The position numbers and the translations under genes were made by a program. 64,000 nt of DNA. Source: Kribbella monticola. GTDB lineage: Bacteria > Actinomycetota > Actinomycetes > Propionibacteriales > Kribbellaceae. The notes under the pieces are model-generated. The model saw only the letters and a program-made list of their open reading frames with translations. It was not told the DNA's origin and ran no database searches. Shown piece by piece: positions 37,910-46,702 of the stretch (position 1 is the first letter of the stretch; every line of letters begins with the position of its first letter). The stretch spans positions 62,001 through 126,000 of the forward strand of contig NZ_QFXK01000092.1 of assembly GCF_003261635.1 (NCBI RefSeq), in the 5' to 3' direction.

Positions 37910-37944
37910 ATGCACGTGCATTTGGGCTTGCATTTGCATCGTAC
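37910..37944. promoter_or_regulatory. Shared operator, copy 2: ATGCACGTGCAT plus TTGCATT
   Basis: ATGCACGTGCAT (37910-37921), then TTGCATT (37928-37934), TGCAT (37935-37939) and CGTAC (37940-37944). It is the counterpart of 36728-36758 and lies upstream of the minus-strand DUF397 gene, where it would cover the promoter. Confidence 0.75.
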
Positions 37945-38352
37945 ACGTTCCAGGCCTCTGTGTCCGGTCGATTACCCAGCGTTTAACTCGCGTGCCGACT
38001 CCCCGGCGCGGCGGTCGCTCACGGTGAGTAGAAATTGCCTCCACGCCGCACAAAAGCCTGCTCCCCGCCGTACGAACTGCCCGGCGCAGAGGGGATGGAT
38101 CGAGCGGCAGTAGGACGGCCCCGAGGCCGAGTCGCGGCTGAATGGCGGTCGGGCACGGCGTCACTCAGCTGAAGGATGTGAGCGACCCGCGTGAAGTGAA
38201 AAGCGACCTCTTTGGTTGAGGGATCAGGTAGATCGGGGCGGGACCTGGAATCCTTGCCAGAAACACTCGCGGGAGGGGTGATCCACCCTTCCACTGGTCT
38301 GCAGATGCACTAGGCTGACCGAGACGAATCCCCCCACACGAAGGCTCCGCCG
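37945..38352. other. Intergenic region between DUF397 and methyltransferase genes
   Basis: About 400 bases with no convincing gene. It holds GGGTG-ATC-CACCC near 38276 and a candidate -10 TAGGCT near 38310 for the methyltransferase. Nothing else is recognised. Confidence 0.45.
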
Positions 38353-39180
38353 ATGGCGACTCCCGACGGCCCGGACGCGACTCCCGGCTTCGACACCTCC
38401 CAGCCGACCATCGCGCGCGTGTACGACGCGCTGCTCGGTGGCAAGGACAACTTCGCCGCCGACCGCGAGGGCGCGGCGACCTATCTGAAGTACGTTCCGG
38501 ACGCCGGTCGCTGCGCGATCGAGAACCGGGCTGCCCTGGTCAAGGGCGTTCAGTACCTCGCGCGCACGGCGGGTATCGACCAGTTCCTCGACATCGGCAG
38601 CGGCCTGCCGACGCAGAAGAACACCCACCAGGCGGCGCAGGAGGTCAACCCGCGGGCGAAGGTCGTGTACGTCGACGTCGACCCGATCGTGCTCGCGCAC
38701 GGCCGCGCGCTGCTGGCCACCGACGACAGCACCATCGTCGTGACCGCGGACCTGCGCGACCCGCAGGGCATTCTGGACAACAAGGAGATCACCGACCACC
38801 TGGACTTCACCCGTCCGGTCGCGTTGATGATCGTCGGCATTCACATGCACTTCCACGACGACGAGAAGCCGGACGAGTGGGTCCGCACGCTGATGAACGC
38901 GCTGCCCTCCGGTAGCTACTTGTTCATCACGGACTTCGTCGACACCGGTGAGCCGTTGCAGAAGGCGATGGAGCAGGCCGGCCTGGAGAGCCTGGGCAAC
39001 GGCTGGATCCGGACGCCGGAGCGGATCGAGCAGCACTTCCTTGGCCTCCCGCTGGTGCCGCCCGGACTGGACTTCCTGGCCCGCTGGTTCCCGGAGGACC
39101 CCGACGCCGAGGTACCGGCAGCCGAGGACCTTCAGCCGTACCAGCGCATCCTGATGGCAGGAATCGCCAAGAAGAACTGA
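38353..39180 (+). CDS. SAM-dependent methyltransferase, DUF574/Methyltransf_19 family
   Basis: Methyltransferase of 275 residues. Family landmarks are TIARVYDALLGGKDNFAADR near the N-terminus, the SAM-binding FLDIGSGLPTQKNTHQAA, VVYVDVDPIVLAHGRALL, and a C-terminal RWFPEDPDAEVPA-like acidic segment. The family is abundant in actinomycetes near XRE and DUF397 genes; its substrate is unknown. ATG 38353 has GAAGG upstream. A 19-bp-stem terminator follows. Confidence 0.92.
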   Translation: MATPDGPDATPGFDTSQPTIARVYDALLGGKDNFAADREGAATYLKYVPDAGRCAIENRAALVKGVQYLARTAGIDQFLDIGSGLPTQKNTHQAAQEVNPRAKVVYVDVDPIVLAHGRALLATDDSTIVVTADLRDPQGILDNKEITDHLDFTRPVALMIVGIHMHFHDDEKPDEWVRTLMNALPSGSYLFITDFVDTGEPLQKAMEQAGLESLGNGWIRTPERIEQHFLGLPLVPPGLDFLARWFPEDPDAEVPAAEDLQPYQRILMAGIAKKN

Positions 39181-39193
39181 CCCACACAGCACC

Positions 39194-39232
39194 CTGAAGG
39201 CGCGCGACCAGCAGCTGGTCGCGCGCCTTCAG
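39194..39232 (+). terminator. Very strong hairpin terminator
   Basis: CTGAAGGCGCGCGACCAGC (39194-39212) pairs perfectly with its complement at 39214-39232, a 19-bp stem with almost no loop. It lies 14 bases after the methyltransferase stop. Confidence 0.85.
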
Positions 39233-39335
39233 CATGTCCGCGACGCATACCCCTTCGATCGTGGTGTGCCGATTGTGACGCTGGGTGTCGGGTACCGGCA
39301 GAATGGGGCCGACAGCTTCTATTGATGGGGACCCT

Positions 39336-40106
39336 GTGCACTACCGGATGATCAGGACGGTGCCCGCCGACGCGGTCGCCATCGTGCGGGCGTATCCGCC
39401 GATGGTGATCTGCTTCGCCGCGGCCCTCGCCGGTACTGCGGTGGTCTTCGACGTGTTCTACCTGGTCGCCAGTCCCGGTCTGACGCTCGCGATGGTGTAC
39501 ACGATTCCCGTGCTGGCAGGCCTGATCGCCGGCCTGGTCGCGGCGTCGGACGAGGTCGGGCTGGAGCGGAAGGTGCTCGGCTGGACCACGGCCGCGACGA
39601 TCTCCGTGGCGATCACCAATGTCGTGGTGGTCGCGATGATCGCCGCGATGCGCCGGACGGGTCCGTCGAACTGGGCCGCCGGTTTCCGCTCGATCCTGCT
39701 GGCCGGCTGCAGCGTGCTGTCCGTTGCCGTCACCATCGTTGTCGTCGGCAACCTGATCCCGCAACTGGGGATCGAGCTCAGAACCAAGCTGCCGAAGAAG
39801 AAGGTCAAGGTCTACGTGCCCCCGGCGCCGATCGCGGCACCGAAGCCGCGGGCGAGCAAAGAGGCCGCTGCCCGGGCGAAGCCGGCGCGCGTCGAGGTCG
39901 AGCCCGAGCCGGTCGAAGAGCCGTACGCCGAGCCGACATATGTTCCCCCGGCGCCGAAGGTCGTCGACCTGGACGAACCACGCGAAGTCGTACTGCGCTC
40001 CGAAGGCACCGGCCACGCCGATCGACTCGTCCCCCGCCCACGCCGTACGCCGTCCGTCCCTCCCTCCCGCCGCTCCCACCGCCCAGGCCGCCGCCCCGAG
40101 CGCTGA
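39336..40106 (+). CDS. Integral membrane protein with proline/acid-rich cytosolic tail, unrecognised
   Basis: Protein of about 256 residues. Four hydrophobic helices (about 22-45, 51-70, 80-103 and 116-138) are followed by KKKVKVY and a long low-complexity tail rich in Pro, Ala, Glu and Arg (PPAPIAAPKPRASKEAAARA), ending RRSHRPGRRPER. I do not recognise a family. GTG 39336 has GGGGACC upstream; ATG 39348 is an alternative. It is convergent with the secreted propeller gene with a 15-base gap. Confidence 0.65.
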   Translation: MHYRMIRTVPADAVAIVRAYPPMVICFAAALAGTAVVFDVFYLVASPGLTLAMVYTIPVLAGLIAGLVAASDEVGLERKVLGWTTAATISVAITNVVVVAMIAAMRRTGPSNWAAGFRSILLAGCSVLSVAVTIVVVGNLIPQLGIELRTKLPKKKVKVYVPPAPIAAPKPRASKEAAARAKPARVEVEPEPVEEPYAEPTYVPPAPKVVDLDEPREVVLRSEGTGHADRLVPRPRRTPSVPPSRRSHRPGRRPER

Positions 40107-40121
40107 CCCAGCCCAGGGCGG

Positions 40122-41765
40122 TCAGAGAGGGACGAGGTGCCAGGGGCCGGTCCCGGGGGCGTGTTGCCAGCCCTGGATCAGCGTGGCATTGGTGCTGACG
40201 GCAACGAACACCAGCTTGCCCGCTGAGTCGAGATAGACGGCGGGGTCGGCGGCGAGGTTGGGGAGCTGGTCGGTGGTGGCGTCGCGGATGATTGTCGAGT
40301 GCCAGGGGTCTGAGCCAGGCGTCTGCTGCCAGCCGTGGAGCAGGCGACCGTCTGTCGTGCGGATGAAGTAGGTGAGCTTGGCGCCGTTGTCGAGGGAGAT
40401 GACCGGTTCGCCGGCGAGCTGGACGGTTTCGACGCCGTCGGTGTCGGTGGTCGGCTGGATCGTGGTCGACTGCCAGGTATCCGCGCCGGCTGAGGTCTGC
40501 CAGCCGTGGAAGAGCTTCCCGTCGACGGTGCGGGCGAAGTAGACGAGCTTGCCGGAGACGTCCACCGCGACCGACGGGTCACCGGCCAGCGGCGAGGTCG
40601 CGATGGTGGCGGTCTTCCAGGGACCGGTACCCGGTGCCGCCTGCCGCCCGTAGAGAAGGTTGCCGTCGGCCTTGCGGGTGAGGAACGCGATCCGTCCAAG
40701 GTTGTCCTGGGCAACGACCGGCCGCGACGTGATGCTGAGCTGCTGGTTGGTCACCGAGTCGCGGATGATCGTGGCATGCCACAGCGAGCTGCCCGGTGCG
40801 TCCTGCCAGCCGTGGAAGAGCCGGCCGTCCGTGGTGCGGGCGAAGTACGTGAGTTTGCCCCGGGCATCGATCGAGGCGGCAGGATCGCCGGTCAGGTGGA
40901 CGGTCTCGACGCCGTCGAGGTCGGTGGTCGGCTCGATCGTGCCCGAGACCCATTGCGCCGCGCCGGGAGTGGTCTCGTAGCCGGCCCGGAGTTTCCCGTC
41001 GGGGGTGATGGCGAAATAGTACGCCCGGCCGATCGAGTCGAGCGTGGTGGCGATCCGGCTGTCGACGGCGACGCTGCCCGGCGGTTCGATCACGGTCGAC
41101 TGCCAGGTCTGCGCCGCCGGGGCGGTCTGTGCGGCGAGCTGGACGGATCCGTCCGCGGTGGCGGCGAACGAGATCAGCCGTCCGGCCACATCCTGCCCCA
41201 TCCACGAGCCGGGGCTCGCCGTCGCACCGGCGACCTTGTTGTAGCGGTACGGCGTGAACGTCTTCAGATACGAGTTGGTCCAGGTCCGTTCCTCGGCGAC
41301 GTGCCCGTAGTCGTACTCCTCACGCACGGTCGGCCGCGTCCGTGCGACGTCGGCCCAGCGGACGAACAGCGCGATGTGGTTGACGCCGCCCGACGTACGG
41401 TGCAGAGCGTCGCCCGGCTGCAGGTCGTCGTACGTGATGGCGTGCATGACGCTCGGCAGGGAAGCCGTGGTGAGCGAACTGCCGAGGTGCCACGCCATCG
41501 AGAGGAAGCCGGAGCAGTCCCGGCGATAGCTGCCGTACTCGTTCACGTGCGGGCTGGCGTTGTCCTGGCTGTAGGGCACCTGGTCGCGGATCCAGGAGGC
41601 GGATCGCAGCAGCATCTCCTGGCGCGAGATCGCCCCGTTCGCGACGCTGGCCGGCTGCATCGTGGTCTGGCTGGTTTCCGTGACCGCTGTTGCCGGCACG
41701 GCCGCGACGCCACCCAGCAGGGTGAGGGCGGCGGAAGTCAGTACTACGAGCTTGCGGAGCCTCAC
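40122..41765 (-). CDS. Secreted NlpC/P60-like protein with seven propeller-type repeats
   Basis: Exported protein of 547 residues; LVVLTSAALTLLGGVAAVPA is the signal core. An NlpC/P60-like domain follows (about 45-190) with Cys84 in YRRDCSGFLSMAW and His130 in GGVNHIALFVRW, suggesting a cysteine peptidase or amidase. From about 200 to the end there are seven repeats of 45-55 residues, for example GKLTYFARTTDGRLFHGWQ followed by PGSSLWHATII. Seven W-containing repeats suggest a seven-bladed beta-propeller like PLL-type lectins. GTG 41765 follows an AGGAGA site. It may bind and cut cell-wall or glycan material; activity is inferred. Confidence 0.8.
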   Translation of the reverse strand: MRLRKLVVLTSAALTLLGGVAAVPATAVTETSQTTMQPASVANGAISRQEMLLRSASWIRDQVPYSQDNASPHVNEYGSYRRDCSGFLSMAWHLGSSLTTASLPSVMHAITYDDLQPGDALHRTSGGVNHIALFVRWADVARTRPTVREEYDYGHVAEERTWTNSYLKTFTPYRYNKVAGATASPGSWMGQDVAGRLISFAATADGSVQLAAQTAPAAQTWQSTVIEPPGSVAVDSRIATTLDSIGRAYYFAITPDGKLRAGYETTPGAAQWVSGTIEPTTDLDGVETVHLTGDPAASIDARGKLTYFARTTDGRLFHGWQDAPGSSLWHATIIRDSVTNQQLSITSRPVVAQDNLGRIAFLTRKADGNLLYGRQAAPGTGPWKTATIATSPLAGDPSVAVDVSGKLVYFARTVDGKLFHGWQTSAGADTWQSTTIQPTTDTDGVETVQLAGEPVISLDNGAKLTYFIRTTDGRLLHGWQQTPGSDPWHSTIIRDATTDQLPNLAADPAVYLDSAGKLVFVAVSTNATLIQGWQHAPGTGPWHLVPL

Positions 41766-41872
41766 CGGGATGTCTCCTGTCGTCCGTGACCTGGGCACTC
41801 TGATCCTGACCTGCGCCCGGCAACCGCCCAACCTGTTCGATCAGCATGCAAACTGGATCCAGGGAGGTGCCG

Positions 41873-42991
41873 GTGAAGCTGGTCTGGGATTTGGTCGTGG
41901 TGGGCGCGGGACCGGCCGGTGCGGCAACGGCTCTCGGCGCGCTGACGGAGAACCCGTCGCTATCGGTTCTCCTTCTCGACCGGGACGACTTCCCACGCGA
42001 CAAAGCCTGCGGCGACGGCATCGCGCCCCACGTGCTCGACCTGCTCGCGTCAGTCGGCGTAACCGGCCTGCTGACCGACCGTACGCCGGTACGCCGCCTC
42101 GCCTTGCGCCGTGGGGATCTCGAGGTCGCCCGGGACATGGCCCGACCTGCCTGGGTCGTACCGCGCAAGGTGTTCGACCAGCGCCTCGTGGAAGCGGCGC
42201 GAGCGGCCGGGGCTCACCTTCTACGCCACCGGGTCAGAACGATCGACGTACGCCGTGACGCCGTCCAGGTGGACCACCTCGCGGCTGCCGTCGTGGTCGG
42301 CGCGGACGGCGCGAATTCCGTCGTACGCCGGTCCGTCGGCGGCCCGAAGAGCCAGGCCGGACCCGTGGCGTTGGCGATTCGGGGCTATGCGCCGACGCCG
42401 CCCCAGCGGGCTGCCCGGCAGGAGATCGTGTTCGGCCTCGGCCGCCAACCGTCGTATGCGTGGTCCTTCGATCGCGGTGACGGCCTCTCCAATGTCGGCT
42501 ACGGCGAACAACTGCTCCCGAGTCGCCCGCATCCGACGCGACGCGACCTGCTCGACCGGCTGGAGGAACTGCTCCCCGGAGCGGGCGAAGGCGGGACCGA
42601 TTGGCGAGGGCACCATCTCCCGCTGTCGTCTTGGTCGTGGCGGCCTCGCGGCGGGCGCGTCCTGCTCGCGGGAGACGCGGCCGGGCTGATCAATCCGATG
42701 ACCGGTGAGGGCATCTACTACGCCGTCGCCACCGGCCTGCTCGCCGGCCTGGCTGCAGGGGGTGCACTGCGATCGGGCGACGCGGGTACGGCGTACCGGC
42801 GTACGGCTGGACGTTTGCTCGGACGGCACTTGCGGCACACCGCGTTGACCGCGCAGCTGTGCAGGTCAGGACACGTGCTGGACCGCGGCATCCGTGCTTC
42901 GGCCGCCAGTCAAGAGGTCTTCGACGATCTCGTGGAGATCGGCCTGGCCAACGGCCACATCACACCGCGGCTGGTGCGCGCACTGCTCTAG
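41873..42991 (+). CDS. FAD-dependent geranylgeranyl reductase-like oxidoreductase
   Basis: Flavoprotein of 372 residues. The dinucleotide fold starts at once (LVWDLVVVGAGPAGAATALG); the family motifs ACGDGIAPHVLDLL and AGLINPMTGEGIYYAVATGL match geranylgeranyl reductases. Members reduce isoprenoid chains, for example of menaquinone or lipids; related ones act in antibiotic pathways. GTG 41873 was chosen for its AGGGAGG site. Its 3' end overlaps the convergent HTH gene by 32 bases. Confidence 0.88.
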   Translation: MKLVWDLVVVGAGPAGAATALGALTENPSLSVLLLDRDDFPRDKACGDGIAPHVLDLLASVGVTGLLTDRTPVRRLALRRGDLEVARDMARPAWVVPRKVFDQRLVEAARAAGAHLLRHRVRTIDVRRDAVQVDHLAAAVVVGADGANSVVRRSVGGPKSQAGPVALAIRGYAPTPPQRAARQEIVFGLGRQPSYAWSFDRGDGLSNVGYGEQLLPSRPHPTRRDLLDRLEELLPGAGEGGTDWRGHHLPLSSWSWRPRGGRVLLAGDAAGLINPMTGEGIYYAVATGLLAGLAAGGALRSGDAGTAYRRTAGRLLGRHLRHTALTAQLCRSGHVLDRGIRASAASQEVFDDLVEIGLANGHITPRLVRALL

Positions 42992-43913
42992 CCAGCGCCT
43001 TCCGTTGAGCCGCGGTCAAGCGGGCCGGTTTGGCGGTGATCCCGTAGGTGTCGTCGGTGCGATGCTCGATGACGACCGGGTCGGTGAAGTAGGCATAGGT
43101 CTCGGCGGTTGCGAGGGCTTCCTCGACGCGGGGGAGGGGCCAGGACAGGGCGGTGCTCAGCTGGGACGCGGTGAGCGGTGCGCCGGCGTGGACCAGAGCG
43201 GCGAGAATCGTCATGACGTCTTCTGCGGCAAGGGCAGTGGGGCCGCCGTTCATGTCGGTGCTGAGTTGTGCGAAGAAGTGGCCCATCTTGTCCAGCCTCG
43301 AGCCGGCCGGGGTCTCCGGGCCGAAGAGCTTGGCGCCGTACTGCGCGGCTTCGGCCCAGCTCGCGTTCGTCCGGGCGCTCGTCATCCACGCCCGGAGCCA
43401 GACGTCGTCCTCGATCACGTAGTACTCATGGCGTCTGCCCGGCTCGCGGCGTCGCTCGACCATCTCGACCTTCTCCAGGTACGCGATCGCCTTCGAGACC
43501 GAGGCGGGGCTGACGCGGAGCTGGCGGACCAGGTCGGCGGCGGTCAGGCTGCGCGAATCCGTGGTGTACAGGCGGGCCAGGACGCGCGCGACCATCCGGG
43601 GGAGACCGGCCTCGACCATCAGGCCGGCGAACTGCTCGGCGTACTCGCGGACCGCGCCCGGATCGCGCCCGTAGCCGTCGGTCTCGATCGGTTGCTCGCG
43701 TGGTGGCGGTTTCGGCCGGCGGGCCCGGCTCTCGGTGGCGTAGTGCGCGTGGTCGGCGCGGTAGCCGGCCGGGCCGCCGTTGCGGGCGACCTCGCGGCTG
43801 ATCGTGGACGTCGGCCGGTCCAGTTGACGGGCGATCTCGGCATAACCCAGACCGTCGGCGAGGCCGGCCGCGATGGCCTGGCGATCGATGTGGCGCAGCC
43901 TGCCGCCTGGCAT
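42960..43913 (-). CDS. Transcriptional regulator: HTH_38-like plus GbsR/MarR-like winged helix
   Basis: Protein of about 317 residues with two DNA-binding parts. Residues ~8-60 resemble the HTH_38 domain of IS30-type transposases (RQAIAAGLADGLGYAEIARQ, then STISREVARNGG), but no DDE catalytic domain follows. Residues ~85-200 form a GbsR/MarR-like winged helix (SLTAADLVRQLRVSPASVSK), followed by a helical domain. ATG 43913 has a GGGAGGA site; ATG 43934 is an alternative. It is divergent from an ABC-2 exporter, with inverted TTGCAACGG elements between. Confidence 0.85.
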   Translation of the reverse strand: MPGGRLRHIDRQAIAAGLADGLGYAEIARQLDRPTSTISREVARNGGPAGYRADHAHYATESRARRPKPPPREQPIETDGYGRDPGAVREYAEQFAGLMVEAGLPRMVARVLARLYTTDSRSLTAADLVRQLRVSPASVSKAIAYLEKVEMVERRREPGRRHEYYVIEDDVWLRAWMTSARTNASWAEAAQYGAKLFGPETPAGSRLDKMGHFFAQLSTDMNGGPTALAAEDVMTILAALVHAGAPLTASQLSTALSWPLPRVEEALATAETYAYFTDPVVIEHRTDDTYGITAKPARLTAAQRKALARAVRAPAAV

Positions 43914-43944
43914 CCGTCCTCCCGATGCGTTCATTGTCTGGTCA

Positions 43945-44066
43945 TTGCAACGGCACTTGGGGAACCTTTGCATTCACCGTCATTTCCGTTGCAACAATAG
44001 CTGATTCCAGTACATGAAGTCCCCTTCAAGGCCGTCATAGTCGTTGCCGGATGATCAAACGCAACG
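43945..44066. promoter_or_regulatory. Inverted GTTGCAA-type half-sites between regulator and ABC exporter
   Basis: TTGCAACGG (43945-43953) and its exact complement CCGTTGCAA (43986-43994) are 41 bases apart centre to centre, about four helical turns. A second pair, CGTTGC (44042-44047) and GCAACG (44061-44066), lies closer to the exporter. Repeated half-sites fit cooperative control by the divergent regulator. Confidence 0.65.
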
Positions 44067-44098
44067 TAGCTTCCTGGGCAGAACCGAGGGAGCTGGGG

Positions 44099-44863
44099 AT
44101 GAAGAACGAGATGGTGCTGGCCGTCGACGGGCTGCGAATGCGGTACGGCACGACAGACGTGCTGCAGGATGTGACGTTCCAGGCGAGACAGGGCGAAACG
44201 CTGGTGCTGCTCGGCCCGAACGGGGCGGGCAAGACCACGACGATCGAGATTCTCGAGGGTTTTCGGAGCAGATCCGCCGGCGACGTGTCGGTGCTCGGCT
44301 GCGACCCGGCGAGCGGTGACGAGCGATGGCGGTCGCGGCTCGGCGTGGTACTGCAGTCGTGGCGGGACCACGGCAACTGGCGAGTGCAGGAACTCCTCGC
44401 GCATCTGGGCACGTACTACGCGCCGTACGCGACCGCCGAGATGTCACGACCGTGGGATGCGGCCGAGCTGATCGAGACCGTCGGCCTGACCGGGCAGGCT
44501 CGGCAGAAGATCAAGACCTTGTCCGGCGGGCAGCGGCGCCGGCTCGACGTGGCGATCGGGATCGTCGGACGCCCTGAGGTGCTGTTCCTGGACGAACCGA
44601 CCGTGGGTTTCGATCCGGTCGCGCGGTACGAGTTTCATCAACTCCTGCAGGGACTTGGCGAGCGGACGACGGTGCTGCTCACCACGCACGATCTGGACGA
44701 GGCGGGCAAGCTGGCCGATCGCATCCTGGTCCTGGCCGGCGGACGCATCATCGCGGCCGGTACGCCGGCCGAGCTGACCCGGCAGATCGCGGGCTCCGAC
44801 GAGTCGCGCCCGGCGTCGCTCGAGGACGCCTATCGCCAGCTCGTTCGTGGGGCCGCGTTGTGA
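44099..44863 (+). CDS. ABC-2 type exporter ATP-binding protein (DrrA-like)
   Basis: ATPase of 254 residues for a drug- or lipid-type exporter. Walker A is GPNGAGKT, the signature TLSGGQRRRLDVA, and Walker B EVLFLDEPTVGFDP, all typical of DrrA/CcmA-like proteins. ATG 44099 has GAGGGAG upstream; an upstream ATG at 44051 lies inside the half-site region. The permease start overlaps its stop (GTGA). The substrate is unknown; the divergent regulator probably controls it. Confidence 0.92.
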   Translation: MKNEMVLAVDGLRMRYGTTDVLQDVTFQARQGETLVLLGPNGAGKTTTIEILEGFRSRSAGDVSVLGCDPASGDERWRSRLGVVLQSWRDHGNWRVQELLAHLGTYYAPYATAEMSRPWDAAELIETVGLTGQARQKIKTLSGGQRRRLDVAIGIVGRPEVLFLDEPTVGFDPVARYEFHQLLQGLGERTTVLLTTHDLDEAGKLADRILVLAGGRIIAAGTPAELTRQIAGSDESRPASLEDAYRQLVRGAAL

Positions 44864-45696
44864 GCGCGCGGAAGGCGGCGGTTCGCAGCGGGCTGGGTCA
44901 AGGGTGGATCGAGCTGCGGCAGTCGTTCACCAATCCCGCCGAGTTGACCAGCCATTTCCTCTGGCCCGTGCTGCTGTTGATCGCGTTGTTCTTCTTGCGG
45001 GACAGGACTTTCGACGGGTTCCGGCTCGGCGTACTGGTGCTGCCGAGCATGGTCGGGATGAACGCCGCGATGGGTATGGTCAGCATGAGTCAGCTGCTCA
45101 CGGCCGACCGCGAGGACGGGACTCTGCTGCGGGCAAAGGCCACACCGAACGGGATGCTCGGTTACCTCGTCGGCAAGGTCGTCTCGGTAGCGGCCGGCCT
45201 GGTGGTGGATCTGGCGATCCTGCTGATCCCCGGACTGCTGCTGGTCGACGGGCTGACAGTCGGCGGTTCGTGGGTCACCTTGTTCTGGGTGCTTCTGCTC
45301 GGGCTGGTCGCGACGCTGCCACTCGGTGCTGTGCTGGGCTCGGTGTTCACGACCACGCGGGCGCAAGGTTTGATCCAGTTGCCGGTGCTCGGGCTGATCG
45401 CGATCTCGGGGATCTTCTATCCGATCACCGCCTTGCCGGGCTGGGTGCAGGCAATCGGGCAGGTGTTCCCCATCTATTGGCTGGGTCTCGGGATGCGGTC
45501 GGCGTTCCTGCCGGATTCCTTTGCGAGCGTGGAGATCGGCGATTCCTGGCGTCACCTGGAGACGGTCGGTGTCCTGGGCGCCTGGGCAGTCTTCGGGTTG
45601 CTGGTGGCCCCCGTAGTACTGCGGCGGATGGCGCGGCGGGAGTCCGGATCAGCGGTGGCGGGCCGGCGTGAGCGGGCACTGCGGCGAATTGGGTGA
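44860..45696 (+). CDS. ABC-2 type exporter permease
   Basis: Membrane permease of 278 residues with six hydrophobic segments and the ABC-2 pattern near the C-terminal third (GLIAISGIFYPITALPGW). It forms an exporter with the ATPase encoded upstream, coupled by GTGA overlap. Confidence 0.92.
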   Translation: MSARKAAVRSGLGQGWIELRQSFTNPAELTSHFLWPVLLLIALFFLRDRTFDGFRLGVLVLPSMVGMNAAMGMVSMSQLLTADREDGTLLRAKATPNGMLGYLVGKVVSVAAGLVVDLAILLIPGLLLVDGLTVGGSWVTLFWVLLLGLVATLPLGAVLGSVFTTTRAQGLIQLPVLGLIAISGIFYPITALPGWVQAIGQVFPIYWLGLGMRSAFLPDSFASVEIGDSWRHLETVGVLGAWAVFGLLVAPVVLRRMARRESGSAVAGRRERALRRIG

Positions 45697-45763
45697 CGAG
45701 CGATTCCTTTTGGGCGGCCGTCCGGTCTGTCTGTTGACAGGTTCGCGACGAAGGGATCGTTCG

Positions 45764-46702
45764 ATGAAGTTCAGTGTGTTTCTGCCGACCGGGTTCGGTG
45801 GAGATCTGGCCGGGTTCACCGATCCGGCGGCAGCGGCCGACCTGGTGCTCGAGCTGGCAGTGACGGCGGAGGAGAGTGGGTACCACGGTGTCTGGCTGCC
45901 GGATCATTTCCAGACGATCCCGCCGTCGGCGTCGTACGTGTTCGAGTCGTGGTCGTTGCTCGCGGCACTGACCGGGCGGACCAGCCGGATCAGGATGGGC
46001 CAGCTGGTCAGCGGGAACGGGTACCGCAATCCGGCCTTGCAGGCGAAGATCGCCTCGACGGTCGACGTGCTGTCCAAGGGCCGGCTGACGTTCGGGATCG
46101 GGGCGGGCTGGTACGAACGGGACTACCAGGCGTTCGGCTACCCGTTCCTGCCCGCACCCGAGCGCCTGCGGCAACTCCGCGAGGCCGTCGAGATCATCCG
46201 GTCGCTCTGGACGAACGACGTGACGACGTACGACGGCGAGTACTACCAGCTCGTCGACGCGGTGAATCAGCCGCGCGGGATCCAGCAGCCGATCCCGTTG
46301 ATGATCGCAGGCGGTGGCGAGAAGGTGACCCTGAAGATCGCCGCGCAGTACGCCGACCTCTGCAACGTGATGGTGTCCCCGGCGGAGGCGGAGCGGAAGT
46401 TCGCGATCCTGCGGGACCACGCGACCGCGGCCGGCCGCGACTTCGGTGAGATCACCCGGACCGTGACGACGACCTGCCTGATCGCTGACACGGACGAAGA
46501 GGCCGCCGCGCAACTGCATCCGTCGATGGGCGCCTTCTACCCGGGCGACTTCGCCTCCTACCTGCTCTACGGCTCGCTCGACACGGTCCGCCGGCGCATC
46601 GAGGCCTACCGGGCGGCCGGCGTACAGGAGTTGATCGTCGGCTTCCACAACTCCACCGATCCCGAGGCTGTCCGGCTGTTCGCCAAGGAGTTCGTCAGCT
46701 GA
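45764..46702 (+). CDS. LLM-class F420-dependent oxidoreductase
   Basis: Luciferase-like TIM-barrel enzyme of 312 residues. It opens with MKFSVFLPTGFGGDL and has GVWLPDHFQTIP, RIRMGQLVSGNGYRNPA, LTFGIGAGWYERDYQAFG and PLMIAGGGEKVTLK, matching F420-dependent members. The reaction is unknown. ATG 45764 follows GAAGGG. It ends in an 8-base convergent overlap with the sigma-factor gene. Confidence 0.9.
   Translation: MKFSVFLPTGFGGDLAGFTDPAAAADLVLELAVTAEESGYHGVWLPDHFQTIPPSASYVFESWSLLAALTGRTSRIRMGQLVSGNGYRNPALQAKIASTVDVLSKGRLTFGIGAGWYERDYQAFGYPFLPAPERLRQLREAVEIIRSLWTNDVTTYDGEYYQLVDAVNQPRGIQQPIPLMIAGGGEKVTLKIAAQYADLCNVMVSPAEAERKFAILRDHATAAGRDFGEITRTVTTTCLIADTDEEAAAQLHPSMGAFYPGDFASYLLYGSLDTVRRRIEAYRAAGVQELIVGFHNSTDPEAVRLFAKEFVS

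Noticed and set aside
42960-43913. IS30-family transposase
   Set aside because: Only the HTH_38-like N-terminus is similar; the DDE catalytic domain is absent and a GbsR/MarR-like domain follows. No terminal repeats flank it.
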